From Sparassis latifolia (lineage: Eukaryota; Basidiomycota; Agaricomycetes; Polyporales; Sparassidaceae), in contig CM031562.1 in NCBI GenBank assembly GCA_018466975.1, forward strand, positions 2,914,001-2,978,000: a DNA stretch of 64,000 nt, written 5' to 3'. Positions 23,219 through 31,980 of this stretch are shown here, in pieces (positions within the stretch are counted from its first letter, which is position 1; every line of letters begins with the position of its first letter). The notes beneath the pieces are model-generated. The model saw nothing but the letters and a program-made list of their open reading frames with translations, searched no databases and was not told where the DNA came from. The translations under genes were made by a program, and so were the position numbers.

Positions 23219-23929
23219 CTACATCTGTGCGATAGATCGACCTTGGTCTGCAGACAGCAGCCAAGTGTTCATAAGACTACTCCACTGCGCCGACCTCTGG
23301 TTATCGCTATGACTGGAGGTCGGACCCCTCATGATTGACTTGAGCCCTTGCGAAGGCTTAGTCACTGACGACGACGAACCGGATGTACGGTGGCACAACT
23401 GGCCCCCGTGACACTCCGGTAATGAAGTGGCCAGGATGAGCCGGAAATCCTCATCAGAAACAACCTTCCCCATTAGGTGGAGTTGTTCCTGGATCTGTCG
23501 CAACTGTGTGATATGATTGGAGATATTGTCTTCTTCCTTGGCTTGCATCCGGTAAAAACGCCGGCACAGCACGAGAATTCCATGCTGTCCACGCTGTTCC
23601 TTGACTGTGCGGAGCTGCTCCCACATGGCCCGTGCCATCTCAGCTCCAGCGATGTGCACCATCTGAGAATCTCCCAGCGATAGCACAATTACGTTCTGGG
23701 CCTTGAGGTCCTTCTCTCTCCAGGCACTAATCTCTGCCTCTCTCGCTGCCCTATTGGCCGGGTCATTACTCGGCTGCGACTTCAGTGTCTTTCCAGTCAC
23801 ATACTCCTGGAGACCCTTATCATTAAGGATGGCCTCGACGTGGCGCTTCCACGAGAGCCAATTGTCTTCTTTCAGGAGCGGAATCCAGTAAGCATTGCTA
23901 TTGCTCGTATTATCAGCGCTGGTCGACAT
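23219..23929 (-). CDS. Copia Gag (partial frame)
   Basis: The frame starts at ATG 23929. WIPLLKEDNWLSWKRHVEAI and the following helical region (AEMARAMWEQLRTVKEQRG, then RMQAKEEDNISNHITQLRQI and LATSLPECHGG) match the UBN2 Gag domain of copia elements. After about residue 165 the sequence departs from the family and ends at 23219, so the C-terminal part of Gag appears shifted out of frame. Confidence 0.85.
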   Translation of the reverse strand: MSTSADNTSNSNAYWIPLLKEDNWLSWKRHVEAILNDKGLQEYVTGKTLKSQPSNDPANRAAREAEISAWREKDLKAQNVIVLSLGDSQMVHIAGAEMARAMWEQLRTVKEQRGQHGILVLCRRFYRMQAKEEDNISNHITQLRQIQEQLHLMGKVVSDEDFRLILATSLPECHGGQLCHRTSGSSSSVTKPSQGLKSIMRGPTSSHSDNQRSAQWSSLMNTWLLSADQGRSIAQM

Positions 23930-24016
23930 TATTTGTTCTCGTACTAGTAAGGGGGTAACAATTTTTGTAGCCACAATAGGGGCTGTTGTTATCCGAGTAT
24001 TTATTGGCTAGAGCCG

Positions 24017-24028
24017 GGGCTCATAACC
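24017..24028 (-). promoter_or_regulatory. Primer binding site, half-tRNA-iMet type
   Basis: Directly inside the 5' LTR, the minus strand reads GGTTATGAGCCC. This is complementary to the anticodon stem-loop region of fungal initiator tRNA-Met (GGGCUCAUAACC), not to a tRNA 3' end. Drosophila copia and yeast Ty5 are known to use such an internally cleaved primer. Confidence 0.85.
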
Positions 24029-24263
24029 TGTTAGAAATCGCGCCTTAGTTCCCAAATAGGAAGGTAGTGATGGCGGGTCAAGATGCGTCGGGGCGCGTGA
24101 TTACGCGTCCTAAAATAGATTTCTGTATATATACAGTTCTAGACGCTCCACTTTATATAAGCAAATTTCCTTCTTTGTCTTTGTAATCATGCCCTCGGCT
24201 TGTCTGCCCTTGGGCGCTCCCCAATTTCTGGAGCTCCAGAAATTTGGGCGCTACTTTCCAACA
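24029..24263 (-). repeat. 5' LTR (right), 235 bp
   Basis: It begins TGTTAGAAATCG and ends CCAACA, and is followed by AGTTC (24264-24268). It carries the same TATA-like boxes and palindrome as the left LTR. Confidence 0.95.
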
Positions 24264-24268
24264 AGTTC

Positions 24269-24884
24269 TATAACTTAGCAAAGGCAAGTTGAGTGTACTA
24301 TGCCAACGGCTGCAAATAGTTCAACTGCAGCCTAGGATGGCAAGTTGTCGCCTCAGGAATATTTGCCAATGTAAAACTGTGGGTGAGCCAGAGACCCATA
24401 CAGTAACCGAGAAAAACCGTGACAGTATTTGCTGGTCTAGTGGAATGCACTATATCGCTGTCCCGCTACTTCCGCAAGTAGCTTTGCGAGAATGTGTACC
24501 AGAGAACTACAGTATGTCCATCTTCGAGAGTACTAGAGACTGGTACTAACGGAGACGAATGCCCTAAGCCTGGTCCATTGTTATGACAAGGCAGACGACG
24601 GCACCAAAGAAACGCGACAAACTTTCAAAGCGAGAACCGTGGGACGGGCGACATATGCCCGAACGGACGCGTCACTTGTACTTCATTCAGACGTTTAATT
24701 TTCCTCCAGAATACTGACCAGCCGCTGGGGAAAAAAATGCAGCTGTTGTACATCCGCATTAATTGCAATTGAGTTTTTCCGTCAAAACGAATAGGGGTTG
24801 ACGCGATGTCGTACGCTGAGTTGAGAACAAAAGATGTTTGTTGAATTAACAACAGGCTATCATTAGTAAATATCCAGGCATTTG
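24269..24884. other. No gene seen
   Basis: This is intergenic sequence between the retrotransposon and rhomboid copy 2. Nothing is recognised. Confidence 0.5.
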
Positions 24885-24934
24885 AGCAGTGGTAATAATC
24901 AACTATCGACAGCAGATACCAAACGACTCAGCAA

Positions 24935-26521
24935 TTACGACTGTTTGCGCGCGGTGCCCGAGAGCGAGCGAGGCATCGAGCCGAGGGTCATCATCCGGAA
25001 GGACTCCCACACCGACGGGCCATACATAAAGTACAACGCACCAAACGCCGCCCCTCCGAGATGCGCGTAGTGGTCAAACAACCTGCGCGAAACGCACGTC
25101 AGACACCAGGTATCACGTAAGACTGTCCAGTGCACTCACGCCCACCCCCGCAGCACACCCATCACGTCCATGGCGACCATCCCGCCCACGCCCCACAGGA
25201 TGGGGAAGTGCAGGCCAGGGAGGAAAATCAGCGCTACGCTGTTATTCGGGAACGCGAGCGCGGTGACCACCACCGCGGCGTAGACCGCGCCCGACGCTCC
25301 CAGCGACGGGAAAATCTTCTTCGCTGCCACTTTCCCGGCTTTCGCCGCTGAGATTGGTATCGCTGCTGCTGCCGCGGCTACCAGGCGCGGGTAGAGTATC
25401 CGCGACGCCGCGACGTGCGAAGCGAGTGAGGCGAATATGCCCGCTGGAAAAATGAGAGCATCAGCATCGCTGTGATCGAGACACAGGCTAACTTGCCTGA
25501 CACATAGAATGCAAGGAAGTGGTATATCGGCGTAGATTCACGCAGGTTAGAGGGGTCCTTCTGCTGCTGTTTTCCAAAATACGACGTCGCGGCGGATCCT
25601 GTCAAAAGTCAGCAGGCGCGAAATGCAGGCACAAAAGAGAAATGTACCAAAGCTTGTCAAAGCCATGCAATTGAACAAGAGATGTATGAAACCGTGGTGG
25701 CTGCCGATCGGTGCATCAGAAAAAAGGATCCGTCCCGACAAAAGGGCGCACTCGCCTGAACACGCTGGTGAGCATCGTGTACGAACGTCCCGACAGCGGG
25801 TGGTGCGTGAAGCTGCGCATCATGAACGTCTGAAGCGGAGGGATGGCCCACGCCATCCACACCAGCCCGTTCACGGCAGCTATCCCCGCGCAGACCCGCC
25901 ACCCTTCCGAAGCCCTCAGTGCTTCATTCGCGCCTTCCACCACGGTGTAAATTGTTAGCGACTTGAGTGACTGCGGCCAGCCCTGTATCGACTCGTTGAT
26001 TTTGACGATAGACGCCTTCAATCTCTGAGGCTGCAGGTCAGCCAGTGATGAATAGATACATATATGCACTGCACCTGAACCAGGTGCTCGTATCGCGCGG
26101 CAGCCATCTCGCGGTTTGTCGGCACCCGTAGCATATACGCCAAACTTGATTCCGATATCTTGTTCGTCCAATACAGCGTATCTTCGTTAGTCCACCGCGC
26201 AGCGGCGCCGAACGCGAGTGTCGAACCTACTAGGAAGAACTGAAAATCACTGTAGCAAGACGCAGAGTGAAAAAAGGTGACACATACGAGTATCTGGTTA
26301 CTGACAGTGGGAGGTATTCGCGTGTTCTCGCCGAGCATCTCCACCTCAGTCTTGGCAAGCTCTTCGCGAAAGCTAGGAACGTGAGGTGCTTCCGGAGCTC
26401 GGTAGGGGCGAACATGGTGCGACGTTATTCGAGGAAATCGGCGAGACGGACAAGCGGATAGAGAGCGCCGTGTTTGAGGTATGCAGAAGCGGAGAGGGTA
26501 TGCGCGCAAAGTCCAGAGCAT
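24935..26521 (-). CDS. Rhomboid protease copy 2 (Pcp1/PARL type)
   Basis: This is a predicted mitochondrial inner-membrane intramembrane serine protease. ATG 26521 opens an Arg-rich leader (LWTLRAYPLRFCIPQTRRSL). The exons give NQIL/FFLVGSTLAFGAAARWTNE, then RLKASIVKINESIQGWPQSL, LTSVFSHHGFIHLLFNCMAL (the H..N oxyanion region), and KDPSNLRESTPIYHFLAFYV. They continue with AGIFASLASHVAASRILYPR, catalytic Ser in LGASGAVYAAVVV, WGVGGMVAMDVMGVLRGW, and catalytic His in FDHYAHLGGAAFG. The stop is at 24935. Two introns need GC donors (25750-25755 and 25491-25496). All catalytic residues are present. It is nearest to the dead copy at 3682-5281 and more distant from copy 3. Confidence 0.8.
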
Positions 26522-27764
26522 GGTGATCCTCAAGTTCTCCCAGCTTCAAAGTAGACTGTCTACGCGGGCGTATCCCGATGATTTCTCAGTATCTATTGAC
26601 TGTGCAACACAAGCATGAGCAGTGAGTTGTAAATGGGATGCATATATTCAGGATCGTACGAACACAAACAGTAGTTTCCGGTAAAATGAGCTTCTCAGAG
26701 CATTGGGAAAAATGGAAACCCTTTGCCAGTGTCTCTGAGATGGGAAATGATTATTCCTTTATGATCTTCTTTAATTATGTCAGTCCAAGGAAAGCTACAG
26801 TTACTAGAATGAAGAAGACAGTCGTTCTGCAGGTGATGGTAAGCAGAAGAAGTGAAGCGCTCTGACACGCGACGCGTCCTGTCGGCTTACACGTGACGTG
26901 AGGGATAACTGGCCGCTCCGACGAGGTGTCCATCGTTTCGTCGTTTGACTGAACACAAACCTAATAATCTGCGCAACACGGACGTCGCATTTAATTCATT
27001 CAGCGGTAACAAACCAAATTCAAGTTCAACAATGTGTAACTATAAGAGAACTGCGAACTGTTCCAGACAACTGCCATTTTCCAGGCTGCCTCCTGCATAA
27101 ACAGCGAGTAAGAGAAAGTGGTGCGTCGACAGATAGATGCGTACGGAAGAGAATCCACCGAGGGAATGACCAGCAAGGAAGAGCCTCAGGGAACGATACT
27201 CTATGTAGATCAGGAGCCGAGCGGGGAACAGTGTACAAATTGAGCGCACCTCGCGGACCACAGATATAACTTTGTCTTTGTTGCCGATGGTGGAAAAACA
27301 ACGTCTCATCAGAAAGCTGCACGATATTCAGAGCAAATTTCGCGTTGCTGCATGATACATGGGAGTCCAAGGCGACATGTCTTGGAGAGCCGTCTTTCCC
27401 CCGGACCCGCTTGCGGTTCCACTCTCTGGGGTGCCCGCCAATCTTGTCAAAAAGACAACGAGGTGCTAGTCGCAGACGCGATCTCGCGACACCATAATAT
27501 TGCCTGTGAAATACGAGCGTGGCACCACACATAATAAGTTCAAAATGCAGGAACAAATCAACATTCCTGAGCATTGTTACACAGCGGACAGCGAACGTAA
27601 CCAAAATCCGTGCAAACAAAGTCTATGAACACCGCAACTAGACATAGTGCTGAACCAAGAGCAATCGATTAATAACGCACTAGAGTATAAAGTCCACTTC
27701 GTTCCTTCGTCCGATCGTAACGGTATATATCTGGAGATCACGGACCCCCAATGGACTACCACAA
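26522..27764. other. No gene supported
   Basis: A minus-strand frame at 27026-27619 is long (197 codons) but has no recognised domain. An overlapping frame carries a chance GHSLGG. I see no exon structure to support either. Confidence 0.35.
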
Positions 27765-29496
27765 TCAAACAAGACAGCCGACAACGGTGCCAACCACAAG
27801 TAACAACAGCACACCCATGCTATCATGTGAAGGACTGGCACCATTGCTGACCGGGTCCTGGTTCGGGCTCACGCCCGTCGCGCTCACGGCTCCAGTCACT
27901 GAGCCGATGGTAGGCGAGGGCACCGCTGCGTTCACGCCATTCATAGCCGACGCAGTGCTCGACAACTGCGCAAAGCCAACAGACGGGGGTGATGCACTGA
28001 AAACCGTATACACATTTTTCTGTGGAGTTCGGGTATCAGCAGTGGAACGAACAACCGCTGACAATAAACGCACAAGGAACGTGTCCCCGACGATCCATGC
28101 TGGCGCGCTGGTTCCCGAGTTGTCCACAACGAAGAACGCGCCCAGACACGTGTCCGAGGAGATTTGCTCAAGCATGAAGTCTGCGTTCGAAACTGGCCAC
28201 GCGATCGAACTCGAGCCGAACTTGAGCGTCACGTTCACCGAGGTCGAGCAAGGATAGGTGTAATAGTTCTCATACTGCCCAGTGCCCGGTGCGCTACCAG
28301 GAATTGCGGCGAAGATACCAGCAATAGCAGACGCGGGTCCACCGACAAGGGTCGTGCCCGTATCGATAGCAGCGTACGATGCAGATCCGTTCTCCAAGGA
28401 AACAGTCTGACCCTGCGATGTAAGGCCTACAAAAAGTCAGTAATATACATCACAGCGGAATAAAGCTCGCGCACCGCTCAGTTCCTGGATCCAGTAGCCA
28501 ATTTCTCCACTAGGAATATCCTGGTAGTCAATGTTGCCGGTAAAGAGACTAGAGTCGACGCCGCCGAGGGTGAATGTTCCTCCGGGCTCCAGCTGGCGTG
28601 CATTCGTGTCATTTCCGAAACGAGTGAGCTGAAACGCCATAAGCGGCTCCGAAAGCGAACCACTCGTCTGCTCGAGCGTCTCCCAGAACGGGGTCGCACC
28701 CGACGACGCGATCTGCTGCCATGCCATGCCCATAAGCCCGGATACAGGTGCGTTCAGCAGACCCTGAGACACCTCAGAGACTACCGCGAATTCCTGCCCT
28801 GCTACCTCGAAACCAGCCATCTGCACAGTATCTTTGGCTAGTACACCCTGCGCCGCACCCGAGTCATACTGGATCTGAAACGATTGATTAAGCGATTGAA
28901 AAGTTGATGACTTGGACGGCTCGAATGTGGGTACCCCGCTGGGCACGTTCGAGACAGCGCCAGTGGTGGTGGCACTGGCGAGCCATAGATCTGATGAACC
29001 AGTGTCAAGGATCACGTTGTAGGAGACGGGAGGCGTTCCGACAGCTATTGAGCCGTAGAAATCGGAGTCGGCGTCCTGATTGACCAGTCTGGGCGGAAAG
29101 ATCAGCTTCTGCAGGGGACATCGTAGCATACGAGATTGGAGGCGAGCTGCATGCATGCCCGAAAATGACCTTAAGGGCAGTCATCTGGGTATTCCCTTAC
29201 GAGCACTGGATGCCACTCATCGAACTGATGGCATCGCGACATTAACGATACACTCACAAATTATTCCCGCTCTCCCGCTTCTTGTTCTTGTAGCTGCCAA
29301 TTCCATACTTAGCTTCCAAAGCGAGTCGTCTTCTCTGCGCGTGGGAGCCCTGTTCGGCAAGGTCGCGCTGTTGCTTTGGCCGGCGCACGAGGGCGATAGA
29401 CTTGCCAACCGGTACAGTTGGATGCGGCGCAGCAATGATAACTGGAGCCAGCGAAAAGAAGACCGAGGCTGCTAATGTCAAAGACAGAAAGTACAT
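27765..29496 (-). CDS. Secreted pepsin-like aspartic protease, GPI-type tail
   Basis: This is an A1-family endopeptidase, probably extracellular or wall-attached. ATG 29496 starts a signal peptide (YFLSLTLAASVFFSLAPVII AA). A basic propeptide follows (RRLALEAKYGIGSYKNKKR). Exon 2 begins LVNQDADSDFYGSIAVGTPP, with first catalytic Asp in VILDTGSSDLWLA and a flap-like QIQYDSGAAQGVLAKD. Exon 3 has the second Asp in AAIDTGTTLVGGP, then SAPAWIVGDTFL, and exon 4 starts KNVYTVF. A Ser/Thr-rich linker leads to a hydrophobic end (MGVLLLLVVGTVVGCLV) that fits GPI attachment. The 54-nt intron at 28020-28073 is a multiple of three without stops. It sits between two rhomboid genes, and its broken paralogue is at 46896-48640. 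Confidence 0.92.
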
Positions 29497-30175
29497 GGCG
29501 AAGAGGAAGGAAGAGACTGGAGTGGAAGGGGAAAAAATATAATCGGAATGGGTGTCGGAAACTGCGCACTGCGCGGCGTGGCTGTGATTAAATCCGAGAA
29601 ACCCGACCAGCCGGTGCTGAAAATTAAGGTCCGTGACAAGAAACGAACGAGTTCCAGCTACGAACACTGTCTGAGCAGCGGTGAGAAGATGAGGGCAGAA
29701 GGAAAGAGAATGAGTGGCTCTGCGCAGCGTGTCATGGGGACCATTGCCATTCCCACCCTTAAAAGGCAATTTAGCGCTTATATCATCTCTCCCCTTGCTG
29801 TTCAGACCAGTGCATAAAACTCTGCAATTGCAAGACGAGAGGCGGCGCCCAACAGCTTGATGCACTGCACGCACGATACGCGACGCATGCTACTGGGAGG
29901 TTACATAAGGTAAACATCCGTAATTCGGGACAGCTGAAGCCGGAGTTGTTTATAACTTCGAACTCACAATAGGTAATCCCTTTCCAATAATCATCCGGTC
30001 AGTCTTTCCACACACGGAGCCATTCATAGAAATTCAGCTTTCGGATATAAAGCTCAGCACTACAACTTATCAGATATTGCAACCAATATTGGACTCAGAG
30101 TTCGTCGACGCTCAGCTCAACTCGACTGCAGCGTACATGGAGTCACGCGAATAGGCCGTCAGGAGACAGAATATA
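29497..30175. other. Intergenic; promoter of the aspartic protease
   Basis: No gene is seen. The minus-strand promoter region of the 29496 protease should lie here; it has an AT-rich stretch (AATATAAT-like) about 40 nt upstream of its ATG. Confidence 0.4.
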
Positions 30176-31770
30176 TCATTGCTCCTTCTGCTTCGACAGC
30201 GAGCGCGGTATGCGGCCAAGCGTGATGAGCCTACAATACTCCCACGTTTGGGGGCCATACGCATGGTAAAGTGCTCCAAAAGCTACACCGCCCAGGTGCG
30301 CCCAATGGTTAAACCTCCTAAAGCACACAAAATCAACACACGGGCCAGTCCGTAGCACGGCTAGACGAAGACACACCTCCACCCGCGCAGCACGCCCAAT
30401 ATATCAACAGCTACGAGAGCACCCACACCCCACGTTACTGGTAACGGGAATGTTGGAGGTATAGCCATCGCAATTTCTGTGTCAGGATATTCCAACGCGG
30501 TTAGTGCAAGAGTTGCATAAATGGCACCAGAGGCACCGTGCGATGAGGCGACCGTGGTCGACGCCGACGTCACGGCCCTGGCTGTCGCGGCAGACGCGAA
30601 CGAAGAGGCAGAAGCCAATGAGCCTGGAGGTGCGGTATTGCTTGCAGACGCAGACAGACGGGAGACGAGACGCGGAAATATGAAGCGCATGGCGACGACG
30701 TGCGACACTAGCCCTGAGAACACACCGGCTGTGAACGACAACAGTCAGCAGCAGTGAGCGAGACGATACGAGAAGACGCACCAGAGATGAAGAACGCGAG
30801 GAAGTGCCACCTCACGGTTGCTTCCCGCAAATATGTCGGATTCTCAGTCTGCCTTTTGGCGAGAGAATGGCTCACGGCAGCCCCTTGCATCAAGCATCAG
30901 TGGAGAGAAATACAGCAGCAATCATAAGACGTACCAAAAGCTGAGAGGGCCATGGAATTTATAAAGAGATGGATAATACTCTTGTGACTGGCCAGAGAAC
31001 GGTCAGCGTATGTCGCCACGTCGGTGCACGGGTGTCATCACCTGAAGATGCTAGTAAACAGGGTGTACGACAGCCCGGACATCGGGTTGTGCACAAAGCT
31101 CCTCGTCAAGAGGGGCTGCATCCGGGGCATCTGCCATGCCAACCATACGAGTGTATTCGCAGCCCCGATGCCCCAGCACACCCGCCTCCCCTCAGAGGTG
31201 TCGAGTATTGGCTGCGCGACCTGCACGTATGCCCAAGTGACAATGCCTTTAATCGTCTGCGGCCACTCCTTCACTATGGTGTTGAGGGACGCCAACCCTG
31301 CTTGCAAGCTCTGTTACACAGTGAGACCTCGCTGAAAAATATCGACGGGATACTCACCTTGCCGAACTGATAATACCGCGCTCTCCTCATCTCGTCATTG
31401 GTCGGCGCCCTGAACTTCCACGCCATGCCAGAGTCTTGGAGCCGGGTCGACCATACGTAGGTCTCAACATTAGTCTCCCTCGCTGCAATCCAATACACTA
31501 AGATCGATCCATAGATGAAGCACTGAAGGTCGTCAGAATGTACTTCTAGCTGGCAGGAAAGAGACTCACCAGGACTTGGTTTCTAACTGAAGGGAATTTG
31601 AGTCGATCGCTGAAGAGCCTGGTGTTGGTGGTGCGCGTAATCTGCTGTCGAAAGGAGGGTATGTGTGATGTGTGTTGTACTTCCGCGTATTGGTTAGCAG
31701 TGAAAGAAAACGGTCTGTGCTGTACACGGACTCTCCACCAAATCCGTGCAAAGGGTAGTGGCCTGAGCAT
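30176..31770 (-). CDS. PCP1: Rhomboid protease copy 3 (Pcp1/PARL type), intact
   Basis: This is a mitochondrial inner-membrane serine protease; in yeast the orthologue processes Mgm1 and Ccp1. ATG 31770 opens an Arg/Phe-rich presequence (LRPLPFARIWWRVRVQHRPF). At least seven exons join with GT-AG introns. They give NQVL/CFIYGSILVYWIAARET, then NTIVKEWPQTIKGIVTWAYV, TSIFSHKSIIHLFINSMALS and ENPTYLREATVRWHFLAFF. They continue with AGVFSGLVSHVVAMRFIFPR, catalytic Ser in SHGASGAIYATLAL, ALVAVDILGVLRGW, and catalytic His in RFNHWAHLGGVAFGALYHAY, with stop at 30176. All motifs are intact. It differs strongly from copy 2 in sequence and in a longer Ala/Ser-rich insert before the Ser motif, so the two are not recent duplicates. 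Confidence 0.88.
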
Positions 31771-31980
31771 TACGGCGGATGGGCGCTTATCGACACAAGT
31801 GATCGAGCAATGCCGTTCGAGATTTCAACATAGCAGTCATTCACGGTAGAAGGTCAAAAATGGTACCTGCGATTCTGATAACCAGAGCAGCGATGTCTAG
31901 AATACATATCCACAAAGTCCCTAACGTCACCGTATCATCGTACACTCTACCCGTTCCGCAAACCTTCAATAAAGAAACGC

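Larger units (their letters stand above)
19063..24263 (-). mobile_element. Ty1/copia LTR retrotransposon, inactivated
   Basis: This 5.2-kb element is transcribed on the minus strand. It has two LTRs, a 5-bp target duplication, a primer binding site next to the right LTR and a polypurine tract next to the left LTR. Gag, protease, integrase, reverse transcriptase and RNase H follow in copia order (integrase before RT). The polyprotein is broken by in-frame TGA codons at 22283, 20822 and 19997, and the frame between Gag and the zinc knuckles is also disrupted. The LTRs differ by about five substitutions and two small indels, so insertion is fairly recent on an evolutionary scale. The copy cannot encode its own proteins but could be mobilised in trans. 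Confidence 0.95.

Noticed and set aside
27040..27309. GHSLGG in a minus-strand frame, as in lipases and other alpha/beta hydrolases
   Set aside because: No other hydrolase features (Asp, His blocks, flanking strands) are present in this or neighbouring frames. The frame overlaps another open frame of unrelated sequence. The motif is short enough to occur by chance.
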